64,000 nucleotides of DNA, from positions 46,899 to 110,898 of the forward strand of contig CAJULE010000005.1 in the NCBI GenBank assembly GCA_910587445.1. The letters are read 5' to 3'. The first letter of the stretch is position 1; each line of letters opens with the position of its first letter. Source of the DNA: an uncultured Christensenellaceae bacterium (GTDB taxonomy: Bacteria; Bacillota; Clostridia; Christensenellales; Pumilibacteraceae). Under the pieces are notes generated by a model that searched no databases, was not told the origin of the DNA, and was given only the letters and a program-made list of their open reading frames with translations. The position numbers and the translations under genes are program-made. Shown in pieces: positions 25,026 through 33,296 of the stretch.

Positions 25026-26270
25026 CTATTTTCTGATCTCTCCGTTGCCGCTGATCATATATTTGTACGTAGTAAGCTCGGGAAGTCCTATGGGTCCTCT
25101 CGCGTGCAACTTCTGAGTAGATATGCCCATTTCCGCCCCGAATCCGAATTCGAAGCCGTCGGTAAATCTCGTGGAAGCATTTACATAGACGGCGGCACTG
25201 TCCACGCCGTTTAAAAACTTACCCGCTTCTTTTTCGTCACCGGTAATAATAACGTCGCTGTGGTGCGTGCCGTATTTATTGATGTGAGAAATCGCCTGTG
25301 CTGTGTTTTTCACAACTTTTACGGAAACAATCAAATCTCCGTATTCCGCATACAGGTCTTCTTCGGTAAGAGGAATCGCTTTCTTCCAAACGGCTCTTGC
25401 CTTTTCGCAGGCTCTTATTTCCACCCCGTTTTTGCTCAATGCATCGAGTATATGAGGCAAAAATCTATCGGCGCAGCTTTCCTCTATAAGTATACTTTCA
25501 AGCGCGTTACATACCGAAGGACGCGACAATTTGCCGTTTAAAATAATGTCGGTCGCCATATTCAAATCGGCGCTCTTTTCTATATAGGCATGGCAGTTCC
25601 CTGCGCCCGTTTCGATGACGGGTATATTGGCGCTTTCCACGACCTTGCGAATGAATGAGCCGCTTCCTCGAGGCAATAAAACGTCAACCACACCGTGCTG
25701 TTTCATAAAAAGCTCCGCGCCTTCATGGGAAACGTCTTCAATGAGCTGAATTGATTCTTGCTCGTAGCCGCAACGCTTCAATTCCGACTTTATTATTGCG
25801 ACAAGCGCGCGGTTTGTATTTATTGCGTCCTTGCTTCCGCGAAGAACTATTGCGTTGCCGGTCTTTATGGCGAGACATATGGCGTCTGCCGTAACATTCG
25901 GACGAGCTTCGTAAATCATTCCGACAACGCCTATGGGTGTGCGCACTTTCTTTATGCGTATACCGCTTTGCGCTGTCCATTCGTCAATGACTTCGCCTAT
26001 CGGATCGGGCAAGACAATGAGTTTCTTTATCCCGTCGCTCATCGCCATAAGTCGATCGTGCGTGAGTTTCAGGCGATCGATAAAATGCGCAGGCTTATCT
26101 TTGCACTGCGATAAGTCTATGGCGTTGGCGGCTAAAATCTCATGTTCGAAAGAAGTCAATGCCGCAGAGACGGCAGAAATCATGTTGTTCTTGTCATAAG
26201 TAGAAAGAGCAGCCATATAACCGGCATACTCTTTTGCTTTCAAACACTTTTCGATTATGTTGTCTTGCAT
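25026..26270 (-). CDS. proA: Gamma-glutamyl phosphate reductase
   Basis: NADPH-dependent reductase of proline synthesis making glutamate 5-semialdehyde. It has 414 residues. The aldehyde-dehydrogenase fold is clear: PIGVVGMIYEARPNVTADAICLAIKTGNAIVLRGSKDA (as separate blocks), the catalytic Cys in SRPSVCNALESILIEE, and FGFGAEMGISTQKLHARGPIGL near the end. Its ATG shares one base with the yebC stop (TAATG). Glutamate 5-kinase (proB), the usual partner, is not adjacent. ProA placed behind ribosomal genes is unusual but the protein looks intact. Confidence 0.97.
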   Translation of the reverse strand: MQDNIIEKCLKAKEYAGYMAALSTYDKNNMISAVSAALTSFEHEILAANAIDLSQCKDKPAHFIDRLKLTHDRLMAMSDGIKKLIVLPDPIGEVIDEWTAQSGIRIKKVRTPIGVVGMIYEARPNVTADAICLAIKTGNAIVLRGSKDAINTNRALVAIIKSELKRCGYEQESIQLIEDVSHEGAELFMKQHGVVDVLLPRGSGSFIRKVVESANIPVIETGAGNCHAYIEKSADLNMATDIILNGKLSRPSVCNALESILIEESCADRFLPHILDALSKNGVEIRACEKARAVWKKAIPLTEEDLYAEYGDLIVSVKVVKNTAQAISHINKYGTHHSDVIITGDEKEAGKFLNGVDSAAVYVNASTRFTDGFEFGFGAEMGISTQKLHARGPIGLPELTTYKYMISGNGEIRK

Positions 26271-27013
26271 TATTCCTCGTCCTCGGTTTCGGGGAGATTT
26301 GCATTGTGGTATACGTCCTGTACATCGTCATTGTCATCGAACATATCGAGCATACGCGTAAACTTCTCGATTTCGACATCGTTTAAATCGACGGTGTTGG
26401 AAGGTATTTTGGATACCTCTGCGCTTAAAAATGAATATCCCTGTTTTTCGAGAGACTCCCTTACCTGCGAGAATGCCGCGACCGAAGTGGTAATTTCATA
26501 GCTCTCTTCTCCCGCATTGAAGTCGTCGGCGCCGCAGTCGATTGCTGTCATCATCATTTCGTCGTCGTCCATACCCGGCTTTTTTTCAATGACTATTACG
26601 CCTTTTGTATCGAACATATAGGACACGCAACCGTTGGTTCCCATCGAGCCTCCGCACTTGTCGAATATGTGCCTGACGTCGGAAGCGGTCCTGTTTTTGT
26701 TGTCCGTAAGGGTTTCGACAATCACGGCAACGCCGTTTACGCCGTAACCTTCGTACGTAATGCTTTCGTAATTGATATTACCGAGCTCGCCGCTGGCTTT
26801 CTTTATGCTGCGCTGAATGTTGTCGTTAGGCATATTCGCGGCTTTTGCTTTGGATATGACGTCGCGAAGCTTGGCGTTCGACGCCGGGTCTCCTCCGCCG
26901 AGTTTGACCGCAACGGCGATCTCTCTGCCTATTTTGGTAAATACCTTACCGCGGGCGGCGTCGGTCTTTCCCTTAGCTCTTTTTATAGTGGCCCATTTGC
27001 TGTGTCCGGACAT
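26270..27013 (-). CDS. yebC: YebC/TACO1-family protein
   Basis: Three-domain protein first described as a transcriptional regulator; recent work links the family to ribosome stalling relief at proline runs. It has 247 residues, full length. The start MSGHSKWATIKRAKGKTDAARGKVFTKIGREI is diagnostic, with GGGDPASNAKLRDVISKAKAANMPNDNIQRSIKKASG next. SD GAGG precedes the ATG. It begins inside the last 31 bases of trmH in another frame, an unusually long overlap. Confidence 0.96.
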   Translation of the reverse strand: MSGHSKWATIKRAKGKTDAARGKVFTKIGREIAVAVKLGGGDPASNAKLRDVISKAKAANMPNDNIQRSIKKASGELGNINYESITYEGYGVNGVAVIVETLTDNKNRTASDVRHIFDKCGGSMGTNGCVSYMFDTKGVIVIEKKPGMDDDEMMMTAIDCGADDFNAGEESYEITTSVAAFSQVRESLEKQGYSFLSAEVSKIPSNTVDLNDVEIEKFTRMLDMFDDNDDVQDVYHNANLPETEDEE

Positions 27014-27774
27014 ATTTTTTCCTCACTATTATTTAAATTATTGAAATACTTAAACCAATACATTGCAACAGACGCGCTTACGGCTGCGTTTAAAGATTCG
27101 ACGCCTTCACACATCGGCAGAGATACCGTAATATCTGCTCTCGCCTTCAGAGCGTCGCCGATACCGTTGGCTTCGTTTCCTATTACGAGACAAAGCTTCT
27201 TATCCGTAGGCATTTTCGGGACTTTGCGAATATCCGTTCCCCTTGCATCGGCACAGACGACAAGATAGCGGCTGTCTATCTCCGCGTTAGGCAAAACAAA
27301 ATTACAATGAAAAAACGCTCCCATGCTGCTTCGGATGGTTTTGGGATTATATACGTCTACGCAATCGTCAAGCAAGATATCCCTAAAACCGCAAGCAACC
27401 GCCGTACGTATTATCGTACCGAGATTGCCGGGATCCCTAACTCTGTCGAGGTAAAGACAAAAATTGCTTGTCGGTTCGATTATGTACGGTGCGATGGGCG
27501 CGATTGCCATGATTCCCTGGCTGTTCACGGTGTCGCAATTTTTTTCGAACAAAATGTCGCTCAAAACCGTCGCATTCGGAAACCGAACAAGATACTCGCT
27601 TGCCTTGCTTTCCGCCAAAATAATTTTAAGTTCGGCGGGATTGTTCGAAAAAGCATCCTTTACGAGCCTATACCCTTCAAGAACGAACTTTCCCGTTTCC
27701 TGACGATATTTGCGTTTCTGGAGCTTTCCTATCGCTTTTACAAGTGAATTATCCGCCGAACTTATAATGTTCAT
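26983..27774 (-). CDS. SpoU/TrmH-family RNA 2'-O-methyltransferase
   Basis: SPOUT methyltransferase with an N-terminal substrate-binding domain, 263 residues. The three SpoU motifs are visible: LDRVRDPGNLGTIIRTA (motif 1), CLVIGNEANGIGD (motif 2) and VSLPMCEGVESLNAAVSASVAMYW (motif 3). The N-domain with KFVLEGYRLVKDA resembles RlmB/TsnR-like 23S rRNA enzymes, so rRNA 2'-O-methylation is likely, but the target site is unknown. It follows rplT as ysgA does in some Bacillota. No clear ribosome site precedes the ATG. The last ten codons overlap yebC. Confidence 0.92.
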   Translation of the reverse strand: MNIISSADNSLVKAIGKLQKRKYRQETGKFVLEGYRLVKDAFSNNPAELKIILAESKASEYLVRFPNATVLSDILFEKNCDTVNSQGIMAIAPIAPYIIEPTSNFCLYLDRVRDPGNLGTIIRTAVACGFRDILLDDCVDVYNPKTIRSSMGAFFHCNFVLPNAEIDSRYLVVCADARGTDIRKVPKMPTDKKLCLVIGNEANGIGDALKARADITVSLPMCEGVESLNAAVSASVAMYWFKYFNNLNNSEEKICPDTANGPL

Positions 27775-27796
27775 AAATTATTCTGTTCTGATATAT

Positions 27797-28147
27797 TTAT
27801 TTTGCCGCTGCCGCCGTTTTTGCAAGCGCCGAAAATGCCGCAGCGTCGTTTACCGCCATGTCGGCAAGTATCTTGCGATTGAGATTTATTCCGCTTACCT
27901 TAAGTCCGTGCATGAACTTGCTGTAGGAAAGACCGTTCATTCTCGCCGCAGCGTTTATTCTTGCTATCCAAAGCTTTCTGAAATCGCGCTTTTTGTTTCT
28001 TCTGCCGATGAACGCATACATCTGCGACTTCATGACGGCTTCTCTCGCTATACGGTACGAACGAGACTTCGAGCCGAAATAGCCCTTTGCAAGTCTCATT
28101 ATCTTTCTACGTTTCTTTACTGCATTTACTGCTCTCTTAATACGCAT
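27797..28147 (-). CDS. rplT: 50S ribosomal protein L20
   Basis: Early 23S rRNA assembly protein and, in Bacillota and E. coli, the repressor of its own operon. It has 116 residues with the conserved MRIKRAVNAVKKRRKIMRLAKGY basic start (shown in part), FGSKSRSYRIAREAVMKS, RNKKRDFRKLWIARINAA and the globular C-terminus MHGLKVSGINLNRKILADMA. GGAGG is 8 bases upstream. It lies 13 bases after rpmI. The infC leader attenuator may be its regulatory target. Confidence 0.98.
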   Translation of the reverse strand: MRIKRAVNAVKKRRKIMRLAKGYFGSKSRSYRIAREAVMKSQMYAFIGRRNKKRDFRKLWIARINAAARMNGLSYSKFMHGLKVSGINLNRKILADMAVNDAAAFSALAKTAAAAK

Positions 28148-28160
28148 TGTGCTTGTCCTC

Positions 28161-28358
28161 CTACTTCTGAATCATGTTTCTTATGGTCGCCGCTTCTTTG
28201 TTGGACGCCATGTATGCGCCTTGACGAAGCGCCATTTTGCACTTGCTGGACTTTTTCGTCAAGATATGATTCTTTCCCTGCTGTCCGCGCTTTACCTGAC
28301 CGGACGCTGTTACGCGGAAACGCTTTTTAGCGCCGCTGTGACTTTTCATTTTAGGCAT
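28161..28358 (-). CDS. rpmI: 50S ribosomal protein L35
   Basis: Small basic ribosomal protein, 65 residues: MPKMKSHSGAKKRFRVTASG, KRGQQGKNHILTKKSSKCKM and a short tail. GGAGG is placed 9 bases before the ATG. It lies between infC and rplT, the standard order. Confidence 0.98.
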   Translation of the reverse strand: MPKMKSHSGAKKRFRVTASGQVKRGQQGKNHILTKKSSKCKMALRQGAYMASNKEAATIRNMIQK

Positions 28359-28373
28359 TTTTATATTCCTCCA

Positions 28374-28889
28374 TCAATTCTTTTTCGGGTTTAATATCAT
28401 AATAATGTTTCGCCCTTCCGTGGTCGGCTTTTTATCCATTACGCAGACGTTTTCGACGATTGCGAAAAAGCGATTCATGACGTCGACGCCGATGTCGGCA
28501 TGGGCTTGTTGGCGACCTCTCATTCTTATCGAAACCTTGCACTTGTCCCCGCTCGACAAAAACTTTGCGGCTTGCTTTGCCTTGGTTTCGAGGTCGTGCG
28601 TATCGATAGTCATCGAAAGCCAAACTTCTTTCAGCTCGCTTGTCTTTTGGTTTCTACGCGCATCTTTTTCTTTTTTTGCGGCGTCGAACTTAAACTTTCC
28701 GTAATCCATGATTTTACACACGGGCGGAACTACGGTGGGACTGATTTTAACGAGATCGAGATTCTTTTCGTCGGCTATTCTGTTTGCCTGCATGGCGCTC
28801 ATTATTCCAAGCTGGACGCCGTTTTCGTCTATGACGCGAACCTCGCTGTCTCTTATCCTCTCATTGATTTCGATATCCTTGATATTAAT
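28374..28889 (-). CDS. infC: Translation initiation factor IF-3 (AUU start)
   Basis: IF-3 prevents premature subunit joining and rejects non-AUG starts. The likely protein is 171 residues, starting INIKDIEINERIRDSEVRVID, and shows the linker KKEKDARRNQ and the C-terminal VWLSMTIDTHDLETKAKQAAKFL and RMRGRQQAH motifs. A longer open frame reaches an ATG at 28949, but GGAGG lies eight bases before the in-frame ATT at 28887-28889 and the extra codons coincide with the attenuator hairpin. AUU starts are the classic autoregulatory device of infC. It heads infC-rpmI-rplT. Confidence 0.93.
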   Translation of the reverse strand: MNIKDIEINERIRDSEVRVIDENGVQLGIMSAMQANRIADEKNLDLVKISPTVVPPVCKIMDYGKFKFDAAKKEKDARRNQKTSELKEVWLSMTIDTHDLETKAKQAAKFLSSGDKCKVSIRMRGRQQAHADIGVDVMNRFFAIVENVCVMDKKPTTEGRNIIMILNPKKN

Positions 28890-28904
28890 TGTTTTATCCT
28901 CCAC

Positions 28905-28937
28905 AAAAAATATGAGCGGGCAAATTGCACCGCTCAT
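28905..28937 (-). promoter_or_regulatory. Attenuator hairpin in the infC leader (L20-leader type)
   Basis: On the minus strand ATGAGCGG and CCGCTCAT form an 8-bp stem (28912-28919 with 28930-28937) followed by TTTTTT (28905-28910), and the infC ribosome site comes right after. A terminator here, about 80 bases after the predicted start, fits the transcription attenuators of infC-rpmI-rplT operons that respond to free L20. I did not work out an antiterminator. Confidence 0.65.
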
Positions 28938-29022
28938 AAAAACTTTCAAAACAAAGTATTTATTTATGCGTTACCGCTTCGAAAATCTTGCGGTGAGATA
29001 CAATCTGCTTCCAACGCTATAG

Positions 29023-29051
29023 ATTATAACACTTAATTGTACGGCTGTCAA
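29023..29051 (-). promoter_or_regulatory. Promoter of infC-rpmI-rplT
   Basis: Consensus TTGACA (29046-29051), 17 bases, consensus TATAAT (29023-29028). Transcription would start near 29016. Confidence 0.85.
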
Positions 29052-29075
29052 TTGTTTTCGCAAAGAAATTCACTG

Positions 29076-30980
29076 TCAGTTTGCTTTTTTCTCGATTTCG
29101 TCGACGACTTTGTTTTTGAATTCGGAAAGCGACATTGTACCGACATCTCCGTCTTTGCGGCTTCTCACCGCAACCGATCCGTCTTCGACCTCTTTATCGC
29201 CTACTACAATCATATAAGGCACCTTTTCGAGCTGTGCTTCGCGGATTTTGTATCCCACTTTCTCATTGCGCAGATCGACCGAACATCTTACGTTCGCAGA
29301 TTTGAGCTCTTCTTCGATTTTCTTTGCATATGCGGCTACCCTGTCGGTTATGGGCAAGATCTTTACCTGCATGGGCGCAAGCCATACGGGGAAATTGCCC
29401 GCATAATGCTCTATCAAAATTCCGATGAAGCGTTCAATCGAACCGAAGATTGCGCGGTGTATCATTATGGGGCGATGTTTTTGACCGTCCTCTCCGACAT
29501 ACTCGAGATTGAAGCGTTGCGGCATTTGAAAATCGAGCTGTATCGTTCCGCACTGCCACGTTCTGCCGAGACTGTCTTCGAGGTGGAAGTCGATTTTCGG
29601 TCCGTAAAATGCGCCGTCGCCTTCGTTGAGCTCATAATCGAGCTTCATCTCTTCGAGCGCCTTTTTGAGGGCTGCAGTCGCAATTTCCCAATCTTCTTCG
29701 CTGCCCATGCTGTTTTCGGGACGAGTGGAAAGCTCGACTTTATATTTAAAGCCGAACCGACTGTAAATCTTGTCGGTAAGCCGAACGACTCCTTTGATTT
29801 CTTCGGTGATTTGCTCCGGTAACATGAATATATGCGCGTCGTCCTGAGTGAAGCATCTGACGCGGAATAAGCCGTGAAGCTGTCCGCTTTTCTCGTGCCT
29901 GTGAACAAGACCCATTTCCGCCATACGCAAAGGAAGATCCTTATAGCTGTGGGGCGACAACTTGTAGACCAGCATACAGCCGGGGCAATTCATGGGCTTA
30001 ACGGCGCAATCGTCCTCGTCTATCTTCGTGGTATACATATTGTCCTTATAATGATCCCAATGCCCGGAATTTTCCCAAAGCGTACGGTTAAGGATAATCG
30101 GCGTCTGAATTTCCACATATCCTTCCTGACGGTGCAACTCTCTCCAATAGTCGACAAGCGAATTTTTGAGAGCCATGCCGTTCGGAAGGAAAAACGGAAA
30201 GCCTCTGCCTTCGTTCATGAGGGCAAACAGACCGAGCTCTTTTCCGAGTTTTGTATGATCGCGCTTCTTCGCCTCCTCGAGCATTTGGAAATAAGCGTCC
30301 ATTTCGGATTTCTTGTCGTATGCCGTAGCATAAATTCTCGTGAGCATTTTGTTCTTTTCGTTGCCTCGCCAGTAGGCGCCCGCAATCGACATGAGCTTAA
30401 AGCATTTGATTTTTCCGGTAGACGGCAGATGCGGTCCCCTACAAAGATCGTGAAACTGACCTTGCTTATAAAGGGTGATTTTTTCGCCGCGCGGCAAATC
30501 CGAAAGTATTTCGAGTTTATACGGTTCGTCGAAGCCTCGCATCATCTCTTCGGCTTGTTCTTTGGTGACTTCTATACGTTCCATGGGAAAATCGGCTTTA
30601 ATTATATTCTTCATTTCCTTCTCTATTTTATCGAAATCCGAAATAGAAATCGGAGAAGAAAAATCGAAATCATAATAAAAACCGTCGTTCGTTGCCGGTC
30701 CTATGGCAAGCTTTGTCGTCGGATAAAGATTTTTGATTGCCTGCGCAAGGACGTGCGCGGCAGTATGTCTGTATACTCGGCGCCCCTCCTCATCTTTGAA
30801 CGTCAATATTTCGAGAGAACAGTTTTTGGTAATAGGTGTGGAAAGATCTACCGTTTCTCCGTCAATCTTGGCGGCAAGCGCATTCCTTGCAAGACCTTCG
30901 CTTATTTCGCGCGCGATATCGTATGCGGTCGCGCCCTTTTTTGCCTCGACGATCGAACCGTCTTTCAATGTTATTTTCAT
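29076..30980 (-). CDS. thrS: Threonyl-tRNA synthetase
   Basis: Class II synthetase charging tRNA-Thr, 634 residues. Domains in order: TGS (1-60), editing domain with HTAAHVLAQAIKNLYP, the zinc-binding catalytic core (C in NCPGCMLVYK and the histidines that complete it, motif 2 around LFRVRCFTQDDAH, motif 3 GSIERFIGILIEHYAG) and the C-terminal anticodon-binding domain (about 530-634). GGAGG lies four to five bases before the ATG. It is controlled by the upstream T-box. Confidence 0.98.
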   Translation of the reverse strand: MKITLKDGSIVEAKKGATAYDIAREISEGLARNALAAKIDGETVDLSTPITKNCSLEILTFKDEEGRRVYRHTAAHVLAQAIKNLYPTTKLAIGPATNDGFYYDFDFSSPISISDFDKIEKEMKNIIKADFPMERIEVTKEQAEEMMRGFDEPYKLEILSDLPRGEKITLYKQGQFHDLCRGPHLPSTGKIKCFKLMSIAGAYWRGNEKNKMLTRIYATAYDKKSEMDAYFQMLEEAKKRDHTKLGKELGLFALMNEGRGFPFFLPNGMALKNSLVDYWRELHRQEGYVEIQTPIILNRTLWENSGHWDHYKDNMYTTKIDEDDCAVKPMNCPGCMLVYKLSPHSYKDLPLRMAEMGLVHRHEKSGQLHGLFRVRCFTQDDAHIFMLPEQITEEIKGVVRLTDKIYSRFGFKYKVELSTRPENSMGSEEDWEIATAALKKALEEMKLDYELNEGDGAFYGPKIDFHLEDSLGRTWQCGTIQLDFQMPQRFNLEYVGEDGQKHRPIMIHRAIFGSIERFIGILIEHYAGNFPVWLAPMQVKILPITDRVAAYAKKIEEELKSANVRCSVDLRNEKVGYKIREAQLEKVPYMIVVGDKEVEDGSVAVRSRKDGDVGTMSLSEFKNKVVDEIEKKAN

Positions 30981-30989
30981 AATACCTCC

Positions 30990-31216
30990 AAAAAAATCCC
31001 TAAAGCATAACAGCTTTAAGGACGATAATTTACCGTGGTTCCACCTTAATTCATTGTGAGCATTGCTCGCAATCTCGATATGTTTAAATTCGTTTTAAAC
31101 TTACGTTCCTGTGCGGTGGTTTCATAAAATCGAATTTGTCTGTCGCTCTCAGCCGTGGCGACATTCTCTGTGAACGCCTTACGAAAATTACTTGTCCGCA
31201 TTACGGAAATTCAACT
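30990..31216 (-). promoter_or_regulatory. T-box riboswitch of thrS
   Basis: This fills most of the 343-base gap before thrS. The leader carries the T-box bulge TAAGGTGGAACCACGG (31033-31048), then a terminator whose CCTTAAAGC and GCTTTAGGG arms (30998-31006 with 31013-31021) are followed by seven T. Further 5' is a stem I region; ACC in GAAACCACC near 31120-31130 is a good candidate specifier codon for threonine. Uncharged tRNA-Thr would pair with the bulge and prevent termination. The specifier call is from context only. Confidence 0.92.
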
Positions 31217-31222
31217 ATTGTT

Positions 31223-31251
31223 ATTATATGACCGATTTCAAACAAAGTCAA
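31223..31251 (-). promoter_or_regulatory. Promoter of the thrS T-box leader
   Basis: TTGACT (31246-31251), 17 bases, TATAAT (31223-31228) on the minus strand; predicted start near 31216. Confidence 0.8.
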
Positions 31252-31324
31252 GCATTTTTACATTACTGCGTCTAAAAGAAAGGGGTTTGGACATAGATCG
31301 GGAGAATTATGTCAAGCATAGTAA

Positions 31325-32101
31325 TTAAAAATTCTCGGTAAATAGATCTTTTAATTCGGAAACGCTCTTCAAGCTTGGCTTATCGCTCTGTTTCGAGGTC
31401 GCCAAAGTCAATACGTTTACTTCCGCTGCTTTTGCCGCAATGAGCACTTTTCCGCATTCTCGTGCGGTTGCTCCCGTGGTAAACACGTCGTCTATAAGCA
31501 ATATGCGCTTACCCTTAATATTTATGGGCGTGTCTTCGCTGTTTCGCGCCATAGCTATTGTGCCGGTAACCGAGTGCTCACGTTGTTTTGCGTTTTGACG
31601 GGCATTACTTTTTGTTTCATGCGTCTTTATAAGCAGTTCTTTGACTTCGCAGCCCGTAATTTTGCCGAGAGCCCGAGCAAGCTCTTCGGCTTGATTGTAT
31701 CCTCTTTTGCGCTTTTTCTTGAAAAACATGGGTACAAATGTTATTATGTCAGACATAAGACTATGCTCGTAATATGTATCGGCAAGATATACGCTCAATT
31801 CTTTCGCCAGATATTTGCAATTTCCGTACTTAAGGCGATGAATGAGCAACTTAACATTATTGCAGTAAATAAACGGAGCTCTCGCCAAACGAAAGCTCCA
31901 TTCTTTGTTTTTACAGTCCGTACAATATCTCGACCCTACTGTCATATTTCTGCCGCAGGTCAAGCAAAAATCGGTATTTTTGTCAAGCTCACAATTTTTG
32001 CACACGGGATACTTGCTTGTATGCGGAATATCGCATCCGCATACAATGCATTTTATTCCCGATGGAAAGAATACGTCGTTAAGTTTATCGAAAAAACTCA
32101 C
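31325..32101 (-). CDS. comFC: ComFC-family phosphoribosyltransferase-like protein
   Basis: Protein of the ComF family, needed for cytosolic DNA handling in transformation and widely kept elsewhere. It has 258 residues. The N-terminus has paired Cys motifs (CIVCGCD, CKNC, CLTCG, CTDC) suited to zinc. The C-terminal half is a type I phosphoribosyltransferase fold with the PRPP loop ILLIDDVFTTGAT and FVPMFFKKKRKRGYNQAEELA upstream. The start is GTG one base after the ackA stop, so it is in the pta-ackA transcript. No comFA is next to it. Confidence 0.92.
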   Translation of the reverse strand: MSFFDKLNDVFFPSGIKCIVCGCDIPHTSKYPVCKNCELDKNTDFCLTCGRNMTVGSRYCTDCKNKEWSFRLARAPFIYCNNVKLLIHRLKYGNCKYLAKELSVYLADTYYEHSLMSDIITFVPMFFKKKRKRGYNQAEELARALGKITGCEVKELLIKTHETKSNARQNAKQREHSVTGTIAMARNSEDTPINIKGKRILLIDDVFTTGATARECGKVLIAAKAAEVNVLTLATSKQSDKPSLKSVSELKDLFTENF

Positions 32102-32102
32102 T

Positions 32103-33287
32103 TTACTTCAGTCGCAATGTTTCTCTTGCTATGACAAGCTCTTCGTTTGTCGGCACTATATACACCCCGACTTTGGAACTCGGTTTGGAAAGCTTTGTGC
32201 ATTTGCCTCTTTCCGGACTTTTGTTGCCCTCGAAATCAAAATCTATTCCGAGATATTCGAGTCCGCTCATTACACGCTCGCGAACTTCGGGAGTGTGCTC
32301 TCCTATTCCGCCGGTAAACACTACGCAATCGAGTCCGCCGAGCGCCGCGGAGTAAGCGCCTATATATTTTTTGACTCTGTATGAGAACATATCAATTGCA
32401 AGACGTGCTCGCTCATCGCCTTTCGCAAGCGCGGCAGTCAAATCTCTGAAATCGGATCCAATGCCGCTCACGCCGAGGACGCCGCTTTTCTTATTTAAAT
32501 AATCGGTTGCCTCGTGTATATTCATGCCTGTTTTATCCATAAGATATTCGATAACGGCAGGATCGATATCGCCCGAGCGCGTCCCCATGACAAGTCCTTC
32601 GAGCGGCGTAAGTCCCATGGACGTATCGATACATTTGCCGTCTTTTACGGCGCTCACGCTTGCGCCGTTGCCCAAGTGGCAAATCACCGCTTTGAAATTA
32701 TCTCTGTTTAAAAGCTTTTTTACTTCGCCGGCGATAAACAGATGACTTGTGCCATGGAAGCCGTATTTTCTGATCTTGTATTTTTTGTAGTCCTCGTACG
32801 GTATGGCGTACATATACGCATAATCCGGCATTGTAGAATGGAATGTCGTGTCAAAAACGGCAACTTGCGGTGCATGAGGCATTGCCGCTCTGCACGCCTT
32901 TATACCCATTATGTTGGGCGGCATATGAAGAGGTCCGAGATCGATGTTGCTTTCTATGCGCTTTAAAACATCGTCGTCGATTTTTACGCTTTCCTTGAAT
33001 TCCTCGCCGCCGTGAAGGACTCTGTGCCCGACAGCGGCGATATCCGTCATGGATTTAATAACGCCGTATTCCTTATGCACAAGAGCGTCGAGTACAAGCT
33101 TTATTGCTTCCGAATGCGTGGGCATGGGGGCCTCTATGCGAACCTCTTTAGAGCCTTTATGGATCAGCACCGAATGCTCCTGCCCTATGCGCTCGCATAC
33201 GCCTTTTGCGAGAACGCTTTCGTTTTTCATTTCTATGAGTTGATATTTAAGCGATGAACTTCCCGCGTTTACAACCAAGATTTCCAT
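32103..33287 (-). CDS. ackA: Acetate kinase
   Basis: Converts acetyl phosphate and ADP to acetate and ATP, the energy-yielding last step of acetate fermentation. It has 394 residues. ASKHA-fold motifs: VVNAGSSSLKYQ at the start, FDTTFHSTMPDYAYMYAIP, YGFHGTSHLFIAGE, CHLGNGASVSAV, SMGLTPLEGLVMGTRSGDIDP (in two blocks) and FTGGIGEHTPEVRE. AGGAGG precedes the ATG. It lies nine bases after pta. Confidence 0.98.
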   Translation of the reverse strand: MEILVVNAGSSSLKYQLIEMKNESVLAKGVCERIGQEHSVLIHKGSKEVRIEAPMPTHSEAIKLVLDALVHKEYGVIKSMTDIAAVGHRVLHGGEEFKESVKIDDDVLKRIESNIDLGPLHMPPNIMGIKACRAAMPHAPQVAVFDTTFHSTMPDYAYMYAIPYEDYKKYKIRKYGFHGTSHLFIAGEVKKLLNRDNFKAVICHLGNGASVSAVKDGKCIDTSMGLTPLEGLVMGTRSGDIDPAVIEYLMDKTGMNIHEATDYLNKKSGVLGVSGIGSDFRDLTAALAKGDERARLAIDMFSYRVKKYIGAYSAALGGLDCVVFTGGIGEHTPEVRERVMSGLEYLGIDFDFEGNKSPERGKCTKLSKPSSKVGVYIVPTNEELVIARETLRLK

Positions 33288-33296
33288 ACCTTCCTC

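Noticed and set aside
28890..28949. Longer IF-3 beginning at ATG 28949
   Set aside because: The extra codons cover the hairpin and T run, and the GGAGG before ATT would lie inside the gene.
31252..31324. Direct repeat ATGCTTGACATAA / ATGCTTGACTTTG near the comFC end
   Set aside because: The second copy is the thrS -35 region; the first has no -10 at a workable distance.
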